Of a stretch of 64,000 nt of DNA, positions 8,801-15,604 are shown piece after piece. The notes under the pieces are model-generated. The model did no database searches. It saw only the letters and a program-made list of their open reading frames with translations, and was not told the DNA's origin. The DNA is taken from assembly GCF_000632225.1 (NCBI RefSeq), contig NZ_JFYV01000008.1:38375-102374 (forward strand), given 5' to 3'. The position numbers and the translations under genes are program-made. This stretch comes from Sphingomonas sp. RIT328 (GTDB lineage: Bacteria > Pseudomonadota > Alphaproteobacteria > Sphingomonadales > Sphingomonadaceae). The stretch's first letter is position 1; every line of letters begins with the position of its first letter.

Positions 8801-8949
8801 ACAATTTCTCGTTCGGCGTGCAGTTCACCAACATCCTCGGCGCGACGCAGCGGACGTTGATGGGCGGCTATCCCAACGGGGCGCTCTATGGCCGCAGCTG
8901 GTTCCAGAGCGATCGCCGTATCTCGACCGGGATCAACCTGGCCTTCTGA
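5839..8949 (+). CDS. TonB-dependent receptor, carbohydrate type (Caulobacter/Xanthomonas class)
   Basis: A receptor of about 1036 residues, far longer than siderophore receptors and typical of the class that imports oligosaccharides. It has a cleavable signal peptide (LATPAFA, about 36), the TonB box EEIVVTGRR, a plug domain with VLQRVSGVSIVRF, and a barrel ending in a terminal Phe (GINLAF). The ATG at 5839 is chosen because GGAGAGG sits about 6 nt upstream; in-frame TTG 5806 and ATG 5833 lack that spacing. It heads a co-directional series with GH39 and GH74 genes, so the cargo is likely xyloglucan-derived oligosaccharides. A LacI-type palindrome lies upstream. The substrate is inferred from neighbours only. 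Confidence 0.9.
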   Translation: MTKIVTADGKRPAFNAALRAGVSSLALGMIALATPAFAEGLGQADTSAIPQATDQAATTAGDLTSNATTADQVPADQPSGEEIVVTGRRAALQAADERKRRSETIIDSVVADEAGKLPDNSITEVLQRVSGVSIVRFAALGDPDHFSVQGSGVQVRGLTGVASRLNGREIFSANNGRAILWSDVTPELMAAVDVYKASTADLIEGGTGGQIDLRTKMPFDFNGDWHMAATGELSMGDMAQKADPAASMLLTKSFDTPIGKIGILGDIAYSQFSSLSQFIRTEPYFKTNISGKDYYIPGGFTYGDEAFQYRRYGIYGAVQWAPTDDLTFSGTFFQSRYKSQSSDYGAQVSSQTLAVDPASSSFDSNGALTKTSSLFNRDTNTFLPSTSPVTSSGNKGFVDSNTRTRDYSLAFNYAPTDSHLSFKGALQRVDSRQIYDRLDIFRDLSFGTGFGMDLTGDLPQITTTAAAQAGFANPANYFWSASMPHNERNKGRLDAANLDVEYSFDDSFLKAIKVGARAAERTERDLQNGYNWSALGRGWNGDPQLTYANAAPGDTTYHAFKDFFRGETVLPGNLMFASEDLARRFVANRTGLTASPPAGFCPATAQFDCSASGPLPSSTYGGGSQITRPAGFVLPGDQVDNKTITKAAYALARFGRPEGGISGNVGVRVVNIQNEGSGYIQQNSSTFVRNGVTQTLAQTFIARGGKAEFTRWLPSINVDYAPNSKTKIRAGYNITMDLPSFNALRASGSIGVATTSNPGNTGGTSSLPNIFTNFTADTGNPLLKPTMSNNFDLSFEYYARAGTAFHIAPFYKRLTNLPIYSLTQRQVTVVFTDGTSENVNAAATDYINATKAATVKGVEVGGRAFLDMLPGVLAGLGFEANYTFIDSQNPGDLYRDINGVTHNDAPLIGLSKHNANVTLLYERKAVSFRVAYSWRSRYLQTTNSNGTNPTYNYYPSAGATAVPIQIALPVYGGAYGTLDGGARFKVTDNFSFGVQFTNILGATQRTLMGGYPNGALYGRSWFQSDRRISTGINLAF

Positions 8950-9068
8950 CGACATCGTGGCCTGCCCGCCGGAAACGGCTGGCAAGTCATTGTAATACGA
9001 CAAATAAATCGACCTGACGGTGGGCTCCGGCTAGACCGGTGGCTCGACCGGCACAGCGGAGGAATGGG

Positions 9069-10631
9069 ATGACAGCGCTCTTGGTCCGTATCGGCGCCGG
9101 AGCGCTGCTCGGCCTGTCCGCCGCCGCCTCGGCGCAGCAGGCGCGCACGATCGACGTCGATGTCGCGCGCGCGGGCCCGCCGATCGATCGGGCCTTCGAC
9201 CTGTCGGTGGGGTCGGATTATGCCGGTACGCTGATCCGCCCCGACAGCCTCGCCCAGCTCGACACCGCGGTGCGCGAACTCGGCTTCCGCTACGTCCGCT
9301 TCCACGACATCTTCACCGACGCCCTGGGGACGGTGAAGCGGACGCCGGACGGCGGCATCACCTATGACTGGACGAAGATCGACCAGCTCTACGACGCCTT
9401 GCTCGCCCGCAAGATCAAGCCGTTCGTCGAACTGGGTTTCACCCCCGACGCGCTCAAGACGTCGAACCAGACGATCTTCTATTGGAAGGGCAATACCTCG
9501 CACCCGCAGCCGGAGGGCTGGGCGAAGCTGATCGACGCCTATGTCCGCCGCCTGCGCGAGCGCTACGGCGCGGCGGAGGTGCGCAGCTGGTATTTCGAGG
9601 TGTGGAACGAGCCCAATCTCGCCGGCTTCTGGGAAAAGGCGGATCAGGCGGCCTATTTCCGCCTGTATGAAACGAGCGCGCGGACGATCAAGGCGATCGA
9701 TCCCGCCCTGCGTGTCGGCGGTCCGGCGACCGCGGGCGCGGCCTGGGTGCCCGAGCTGCTAGCTTATGCCAAGGCGCGGAACGTGCCGGTCGATTTCGTC
9801 TCGACGCATACCTATGGGGTCGACGGCGGTTTCCTCGACGAGAAGGGCGAGGACGACAACCGGTTGTCGACCAATCCCGATTCGGTGGTCGGCGACGTGC
9901 GCCGCGTGCGGGCGCAGATCGCCGCCTCGCCCTTCCCCGACCTGCCGCTATTCTTCACCGAATGGAGCGCGAGCTACAATCCGCGCGATCCGGTGCATGA
10001 TTCCTATATAAGCGCGCCCTTCATCCTCACCAAGCTGCGCGCGACGCGCGGCATCGCGCAGGGGATGAGCTATTGGACCTACAGCGATCTGTTCGAGGAG
10101 GCGGGGCCGCCGCCGACCCCGTTCCACGGCGGCTTCGGGCTGATGAACCGCGAGGGCATCCGCAAGCCGGCGTGGTTCGCGTATAAATACCTCCACGCGC
10201 TCGCCGGGCCGGAGATCCCGCTTGCCGACGGTCAGGCGCTGGCGACGACCGATGCGCGGCGGACCGCGGTGCTGCTATGGGACTGGCAGCAGCCCAAGCA
10301 GGTGCTGAGCAACCGGCCGTTCTTCACCCGCCAGCTGCCGGCGACCGCCGCCGCGCCGGCGACGCTGCGGCTGACGCACCTGACGCCCGGCCGCTACCGG
10401 CTGGCGGTGCGGCGCACCGGCTATCAGCATAACGACGCGCATTCGCGCTACCTTGCGATGGGATCGCCCAAGACGCTGACGCCGGCGCAGATCGCCGAGT
10501 TGCAGGCGCTGACCACCGATACGCCGGAGGTGGCGCGGACGGTGCAGGTCGGGCGCGACGGGACGTACACGCTGCGGCTGGCGATGCAGAGCAACGACGT
10601 GGTGCTGGCGACGCTCGAGCGGTCGCGCTGA
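9069..10631 (+). CDS. Glycoside hydrolase family 39, putative beta-xylosidase
   Basis: A 520-residue secreted enzyme with a signal peptide (cleavage near ASAQQA, about 23). GH39 enzymes are retaining beta-xylosidases or related exo-glycosidases on a TIM barrel. The acid/base Glu is Glu181 in EVWNEPN and the nucleophile is Glu298 in FFTEWS. FYWKGN and the THTYG segment also match the family. GGAGGA lies upstream of the ATG at 9069. Its stop overlaps the next start (TGATG at 10629-10633), implying translational coupling to the GH74 gene. Together with the upstream receptor this suggests removal of xylose from xyloglucan fragments. Other GH39 specificities cannot be excluded. Confidence 0.85.
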   Translation: MTALLVRIGAGALLGLSAAASAQQARTIDVDVARAGPPIDRAFDLSVGSDYAGTLIRPDSLAQLDTAVRELGFRYVRFHDIFTDALGTVKRTPDGGITYDWTKIDQLYDALLARKIKPFVELGFTPDALKTSNQTIFYWKGNTSHPQPEGWAKLIDAYVRRLRERYGAAEVRSWYFEVWNEPNLAGFWEKADQAAYFRLYETSARTIKAIDPALRVGGPATAGAAWVPELLAYAKARNVPVDFVSTHTYGVDGGFLDEKGEDDNRLSTNPDSVVGDVRRVRAQIAASPFPDLPLFFTEWSASYNPRDPVHDSYISAPFILTKLRATRGIAQGMSYWTYSDLFEEAGPPPTPFHGGFGLMNREGIRKPAWFAYKYLHALAGPEIPLADGQALATTDARRTAVLLWDWQQPKQVLSNRPFFTRQLPATAAAPATLRLTHLTPGRYRLAVRRTGYQHNDAHSRYLAMGSPKTLTPAQIAELQALTTDTPEVARTVQVGRDGTYTLRLAMQSNDVVLATLERSR

Positions 10632-12808
10632 TGCGCCGGTCGCGGCGGGTCAGGGCGGGCGGCGCGCTGCTGGTCGCGCTCGCCTTGCCGGCCGCCGCGC
10701 CGACCCCGGCTTATCGCTGGACCAATGTCACCGTCGGGGCGGGCGGCTATGCGCCGAACATCGTGTTCAGCCCGGTCGAACGCGGCCTCGCCTATCTGCG
10801 CACCGACATGGGCGGCGCCTATCGCTGGGATGCGCAGGCGGCACGCTGGCTGCCGTTGCAGGACGACAATGCCGAATCGAGCTATATGGGGATCGAGAGC
10901 ATCGCGCCCGATCCGGTCGATGCCGATGTCGTCTATATGGCGGCGGGGATGAACGCCGGCGCGCCCGCGGCGATCCTGCGTTCGGCCGATCGCGGCCGCC
11001 ACTGGACGGTGACGCCGGTGCCGTTCGCGATGGGCGGCAACGAGCCGGGCCGCGGGCTCGGCGAGCGGCTGGCGATCGATCCGCGCGATCATGACCATTT
11101 GTGGTTCGGATCGCGGCACGACGGTCTGTGGCAGAGCCGCGATGCCGGGCGGCATTGGGCGAAGGTGGCGGGCTTTCCCTATGCCGGGCTCGGCAGGCCG
11201 GCGCGCCGGACGGCGCATGGCGGCGTGTCGTTCGTCGCGATCGATCCGAGGCTGGGCGCGCGGCGGATCTGGGCGGGGATCGCCGATCCGGGCGTCGCGC
11301 CGCTCTACCGCTCCGACGACGGCGGCGCGCATTGGCGCGCGGTCGCGGCGCCGGGCCTGCTCGCCGCCAAGGGGGTGATCGACGCACGCGGCGTGCTGTG
11401 GGTCGGCTATGGCAGCGGCATCGGTCCGAGCGAGGTCAAGACCGGCGCGCTGTGGCGCTACGATCCCGTCGGCACGGGGCGCGACGTGACGCCGCCCGAC
11501 TGGCGGGACGCCGGGGCGGAGGGCGCGTTCTTCGGCGTCGCGGTGGCGCGCAGCGCGCCGGGCACCGTCGCGGTATCGACGATCGACCGCTATCGCGCGG
11601 GCGATTCGCTGTGGCTGAGCCGTGACGACGGCGCGCAGTGGGACGATGTCGGCAAGCGCAGCCGCCGCGATGTCTCGGCGACGCCCTTCCTGCTGCACGA
11701 GGGCAAGGGCGCCGATTTCGGCCATTGGATCTCCGGCCTCGCCATCGATCCCTTCGACGCCGGGCATATCGCCTATACCACCGGCGCGACCGTCTATGCG
11801 ACGCAGCGGGTGCCGGCGCGCGGACCGGTCGACTGGGCGCCGTGGGTGCGCGGCATCGAACAGACCGCGGTGATCACGCTGATCGCACCGACGGGCGGCG
11901 CGCCGGTCGTCTCGGGCTTCGGCGACCTCGCCGGCTTCGTCCACGACGATCTCGACCGTTCGCCGCAGCCGAGCTTTATCGATCCCTATCTCTCCAACAC
12001 CAACATGCTCGATTATGCCGGTCGGGCGCCCAACGTCATCGTGCGCAGCGGCAGCCTGTATCTCGACCGGCCGCGCGACGCGAGCCTCGCCCGGTCGGAG
12101 GATGGCGGGCGGCACTGGACGCCGCTGCGCCTGCCGCCGCAGGGAGAGCCGCCGGCGCGCGACGACCTCAATGGCGAGGCGGCGATCACCGTCTCCGCGG
12201 ACGGCGCGACGATGATCGTCGCCGCGCGCGTGCCGCAGCGGACGCGCGACGGCGGGCGGAGCTGGCAAGCGGTGCGCGGCCTGCCGCCGCGGACGCGCGC
12301 GGTGGCGGACAAGGTCGATGCGGCGACCTTCTACGCGGTCGATGCCGCGGCGGGGCGGCTGCTCGTCTCGCATGATGGTGGCGCCAGCTTCGCGCCGGTC
12401 GCGACTCAGGGCCTGCCGCGCGACCTGTCCGCCGCGGCGCCGCGCAATCGCGAATCGCAAAGCGCGCTCGTCGCCGTGCCGGGCGCGGCGGGCGAATTGT
12501 GGCTGCAGGTCGGGACGGCGCTGTTCCACAGCCGCGACGCGGGCCGGCGTTTCGTCGCCGCGAACGGCGATCTTGCGGTCGAGCTGTTCGGCATCGGCAA
12601 GGGCGCGGTCTATGCGATCGGCAGCCGCGGCGGGGTGCGCGGCATCTGGCGCGCGAACGATGCCGGGGGAGCATGGAGCCGGATCGACGACGATGCGCAT
12701 CGCTGGGGCGGGCGCTATCGCGTCATCGCCGGTGACCCGCGCCGCGCCGGCCGCGTCTATGTCGGCACCGACGGGCGCGGGCTCTTCTACGGCGATCCGG
12801 CCGGCTGA
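10631..12808 (+). CDS. Glycoside hydrolase family 74 xyloglucanase-like protein
   Basis: A 725-residue exported protein made of repeated beta-propeller blades with BNR/Asp-box-like turns (SADRGRHW, SRDAGRHW, SDDGGAHW, SEDGGRHW). GH74 enzymes cut xyloglucan backbones with two Asp residues, one from each seven-bladed propeller. The first is visible in RTDMGGAYRWD (about residue 58), the second in GDLAGF (about 435). Size fits a two-propeller GH74 enzyme without a carbohydrate-binding module. The start overlaps the GH39 stop. It should act outside the cytoplasm before import by the upstream receptor. A divergent sortilin-like propeller is less likely given the two motifs. Confidence 0.82.
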   Translation: MRRSRRVRAGGALLVALALPAAAPTPAYRWTNVTVGAGGYAPNIVFSPVERGLAYLRTDMGGAYRWDAQAARWLPLQDDNAESSYMGIESIAPDPVDADVVYMAAGMNAGAPAAILRSADRGRHWTVTPVPFAMGGNEPGRGLGERLAIDPRDHDHLWFGSRHDGLWQSRDAGRHWAKVAGFPYAGLGRPARRTAHGGVSFVAIDPRLGARRIWAGIADPGVAPLYRSDDGGAHWRAVAAPGLLAAKGVIDARGVLWVGYGSGIGPSEVKTGALWRYDPVGTGRDVTPPDWRDAGAEGAFFGVAVARSAPGTVAVSTIDRYRAGDSLWLSRDDGAQWDDVGKRSRRDVSATPFLLHEGKGADFGHWISGLAIDPFDAGHIAYTTGATVYATQRVPARGPVDWAPWVRGIEQTAVITLIAPTGGAPVVSGFGDLAGFVHDDLDRSPQPSFIDPYLSNTNMLDYAGRAPNVIVRSGSLYLDRPRDASLARSEDGGRHWTPLRLPPQGEPPARDDLNGEAAITVSADGATMIVAARVPQRTRDGGRSWQAVRGLPPRTRAVADKVDAATFYAVDAAAGRLLVSHDGGASFAPVATQGLPRDLSAAAPRNRESQSALVAVPGAAGELWLQVGTALFHSRDAGRRFVAANGDLAVELFGIGKGAVYAIGSRGGVRGIWRANDAGGAWSRIDDDAHRWGGRYRVIAGDPRRAGRVYVGTDGRGLFYGDPAG

Positions 12809-12811
12809 CAC

Positions 12812-12845
12812 GCATCCCCTGACGCGCTCGACCGTTCAGGGATGC
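12812..12845. other. Hairpin between GH74 and SDR genes
   Basis: GCATCCCCTGA (12812-12822) pairs with TCAGGGATGC (12836-12845) with one bulged C. No T-run follows, so it may be an RNA stability or processing element, or a partial terminator inside the operon. Confidence 0.5.
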
Positions 12846-12869
12846 TCGAAGCCGTTGGGAGAAAAGCTT

Positions 12870-13670
12870 TTGTCTGCGCTCGCAGGTCATACCGCCATCA
12901 TTACCGGCGCCAGTTCGGGAATCGGCCTCGCCGTCGCCGAGGGGCTCGCCGGGGCAGGCGCGGCGGTCGTCATCAACTATCGGTCGGACGAGGACAGCGC
13001 CAACAGCCTCGCCGAACGGATCGGCGAGCGGGGCGGACGCGCGATCGCGGTGCAGGCGGACGTGTCGCAGGAGCAGGAGGTCGGGCGCTTGTTCGACGCC
13101 GCCGCCGACGCCTTCGGCCGGATCGACGTGCTCGTCTCCAATTCGGGCGTGCAGAAGGATGCGCCGGTCGCCGATCTGTCGCTCGACGACTGGAATACGG
13201 TGATCGACATCAACCTGACCGGACAGTTCCTCTGCGCGCGCGAGGCGGTGCGCCGCTTCCGCAGCCAGCCCGAATCCGCGCGGCCGTCGCGCAGCGCCGG
13301 CACGATCATCGCGATGAGCTCGGTGCACGAGCTGATCCCCTGGGCGGGGCACGTCAATTATGCCGCGGCGAAGGGCGGCGTGCGGATGCTGACGCGGACG
13401 CTGGCGCAGGAGGTCGCGCCGGACCGGATCCGCGTCAATGCCATCGCCCCCGGCGCAATCCGCACACCCATCAATCAGGAGGCGTGGGAGACGCCCGCAG
13501 CGCTCGAAAAGCTGCTGCGGCTGATCCCCTATGGCCGGATCGGCGAGCCGGAGGATGTCGCACGCGCGGCGGTGTGGCTCGCATCGGACGAGGCGGATTA
13601 CGTCACCGGCACGACCCTGTTCGTCGACGGCGGCATGTCGCTCTATCCCGAATTCCGCGACAATGGCTGA
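12870..13670 (+). CDS. SDR family oxidoreductase (glucose 1-dehydrogenase-like)
   Basis: A 266-residue classical short-chain dehydrogenase. The NAD(P)-binding TGASSGIG motif is near residue 15, then NSGVQ (NNAG variant), catalytic Ser in MSSVHE, and the YAAAK motif (Tyr and Lys). The family includes glucose 1-dehydrogenases that oxidise glucose to gluconolactone. The start is a TTG at 12870, supported by GGGAGA 7 nt upstream; the frame continues further up but only within the GH74 gene. It overlaps the GH15 gene by 8 bp, a pairing common in proteobacteria, which suggests the enzyme oxidises glucose released by that hydrolase. Confidence 0.85.
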   Translation: MSALAGHTAIITGASSGIGLAVAEGLAGAGAAVVINYRSDEDSANSLAERIGERGGRAIAVQADVSQEQEVGRLFDAAADAFGRIDVLVSNSGVQKDAPVADLSLDDWNTVIDINLTGQFLCAREAVRRFRSQPESARPSRSAGTIIAMSSVHELIPWAGHVNYAAAKGGVRMLTRTLAQEVAPDRIRVNAIAPGAIRTPINQEAWETPAALEKLLRLIPYGRIGEPEDVARAAVWLASDEADYVTGTTLFVDGGMSLYPEFRDNG

Positions 13671-15528
13671 GCGCGACGCCGCCGCGGAGGCGGAAGCGCA
13701 GGTGCGGGCGCAGGCGGCGGTGACGCCGCGACGGCGGATCGGCGATCACGGCATCATCGGCGACATGGAGACCGCGGCGCTGGTCGCGGCGGACGGCACG
13801 ATCGACTATCTGTGCTGGCCGTCGCTCGACAGCCCGAGCGTGTTCGCCGAACTGCTCGACGCCGAGCAGGGCGGCGCGTTCGAGATCGTGCCGGCGCTCG
13901 ACGACGCGCGGGTGCTGCAGATCTACGTCCCCGACACCAACGTGCTGACGACGCGGTGGATGGCGAGCGCGGCGAGCGTCGAGATACTCGACCTGATGCC
14001 GCATCCCGACATCTGCGGCGATGCGGGCCTCGACCGACGCTGCCTGATCCGCCAGATCACCGTGACCCGCGGCACGGTGCGCTTCACCGCGCGCTGTCGT
14101 CCGCGCTTCGATTACGCGCGCGAAGTGCCGGAGGCGGCGGCGGTGGACGGCGGCGTCCGTTTCGCCGGAAGGGCGCTGACGATGCGTCTGTACGGATCGG
14201 TGCCGGTGCAGGCGGCGCCGGGCGAAGCGGTGGCGGAATTCACGCTCGGCGAGGGCGAGACCGCCTGGTTCGTGCTCGGCGACGACGCATTGCGCCGCCC
14301 CGATGATGCCGGCGTTTCGGGCGACATCACCGAAACGACCAAGGCGTGGCAGCACTGGCTGAGCCGCACGGACTATCGCGGGCGCTGGCGCGAGGCGGTG
14401 CTGCGCTCGGCATTGGCGCTCAAGCTGCTCACCTCGGACCGGCACGGCTCGATCGCCGCGGCGGCGACCTTCGGCCTGCCCGAGGCGGTCGGTGCCGGGC
14501 GCAACTGGGATTATCGCGCGACCTGGATCCGCGATGCGTCGTTCACCGTCTATGCCTTCATGCGGCTGGGCTTCATCGACGAGGCCGAGCATTTCCGCCA
14601 ATGGGCCGGCAAGCGGGTGATGGCGTCGGATCAGGATCACCCGATCCGCATCATGTATGCGATCGACGGATCGCATGCGAAGGACGAGACCGAATTGCCG
14701 CACCTCGCCGGTTATGCCGGCAGCCGGCCGGTCCGCATCGGCAATGGCGCGCACGCGCAGAGCCAGCTCGATATCTTCGGCGAGCTGATGGACAGCGTCT
14801 ATCTCTCCAACAAATATGGCGCGGCGATCGATCATGCCGGCTGGCAGCACGTCCGCGGCATCGTCGACTATGTCATCGCGCATTGGCAGGAACCCGATGC
14901 CGGCATCTGGGAGATGCGGTCGGAGCCGCGGCATTTCCTCCATTCGCGGCTGATGTGCTGGGTGGCGCTCGACCGGGCGATCCGGCTGGCGAAGAAACGG
15001 TCGCTGTCGGCGCCGCTGGTCGCGTGGAGCGAGGCGCGCGATGCGATCGTCGAGGATATCTGGAGCAACTTCCGCCATCCCGAGCACGGCTATTTCGTGC
15101 AGAGCCGCGGCGGCACCGAGCTGGATGCGGCGTTGCTGATGATGCCGTTGATGCGCTTCGTCTCGTCGACCGACCCGGTGTGGCTGACGACGCTCGACGC
15201 GATCGGCGCACAGTTGCGCGACGACGGGCTCGTCTACCGCTATCGCGGCGACGACGGGCTGGACGGGCAGGAGGGGGCGTTCACCACCTGCACCTTCTGG
15301 TATGCCGAATGTCTCGCCCGCGCCGGGCGGCTCGACGAGGCGCAGCTGATCCTCGCCAAGGGGATCGCTTATGCCAATCCGCTCGGGCTGTTCTCCGAGG
15401 AGCTCGACCTGCGCGGTGAGCCGATCGGCAATTTTCCGCAGGCGCTGACCCATCTGGCGCTGATCAGTGCGGCCTATTTCATCGACCGGCGGCTCGATCC
15501 CAGCTACCGGCCCAATTGGCAGCCGTGA
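13663..15528 (+). CDS. Glycoside hydrolase family 15 (glucoamylase/trehalase-like)
   Basis: A 621-residue cytoplasmic inverting glucosidase. The N-terminal trehalase-like domain is clear (GIIGDMETAALVAADGTIDYL), followed by an (alpha/alpha)6 barrel. WIRDASFTVYAFMRLGF, GIWEMRSEPRHF (probable general acid Glu) and QEGAFTTCTFWYAECLARAG (second Glu) are family landmarks. There is no signal peptide. Many bacterial members with this N-domain hydrolyse trehalose; others take alpha-glucans. The ATG at 13663 overlaps the SDR stop by 8 bp, so the two are translated together. No terminator is evident after it except the hairpin at 15556-15600. Confidence 0.88.
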   Translation: MAERDAAAEAEAQVRAQAAVTPRRRIGDHGIIGDMETAALVAADGTIDYLCWPSLDSPSVFAELLDAEQGGAFEIVPALDDARVLQIYVPDTNVLTTRWMASAASVEILDLMPHPDICGDAGLDRRCLIRQITVTRGTVRFTARCRPRFDYAREVPEAAAVDGGVRFAGRALTMRLYGSVPVQAAPGEAVAEFTLGEGETAWFVLGDDALRRPDDAGVSGDITETTKAWQHWLSRTDYRGRWREAVLRSALALKLLTSDRHGSIAAAATFGLPEAVGAGRNWDYRATWIRDASFTVYAFMRLGFIDEAEHFRQWAGKRVMASDQDHPIRIMYAIDGSHAKDETELPHLAGYAGSRPVRIGNGAHAQSQLDIFGELMDSVYLSNKYGAAIDHAGWQHVRGIVDYVIAHWQEPDAGIWEMRSEPRHFLHSRLMCWVALDRAIRLAKKRSLSAPLVAWSEARDAIVEDIWSNFRHPEHGYFVQSRGGTELDAALLMMPLMRFVSSTDPVWLTTLDAIGAQLRDDGLVYRYRGDDGLDGQEGAFTTCTFWYAECLARAGRLDEAQLILAKGIAYANPLGLFSEELDLRGEPIGNFPQALTHLALISAAYFIDRRLDPSYRPNWQP

Positions 15529-15555
15529 TGCGTCCATAAACGACAGGCTTTACGG

Positions 15556-15600
15556 GCCCCCTTATTGGTACTAATGCGAAACAGTATCAATAAAGGGGGC
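15556..15600 (+). promoter_or_regulatory. Long hairpin that buries the ribosome binding site of the next receptor
   Basis: GCCCCCTT-ATTGGTACT (15556-15572) pairs with AGTATCAAT-AAAGGGGGC (15583-15600): about 17 pairs with one bulge and one G-T wobble. The AAAGGGGG in the right arm is the likely Shine-Dalgarno for the TTG start at 15605. CTCTTTT follows, so it could also act as a weak terminator of the GH15 gene. It also contains a TTGGTACT/AGTATCAA dyad that might bind a Fur-type regulator. Confidence 0.55.
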
Positions 15601-15604
15601 TCTT

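Noticed and set aside
10448..12811. Long antisense open frame of 787 codons opposite GH39/GH74
   Set aside because: It is Arg/Ala/His-rich, as expected from GC-rich codons read backwards, with no domain motifs. Similar frames at 16124-18562, 19068-21641 and 32583-35309 were dropped for the same reason.
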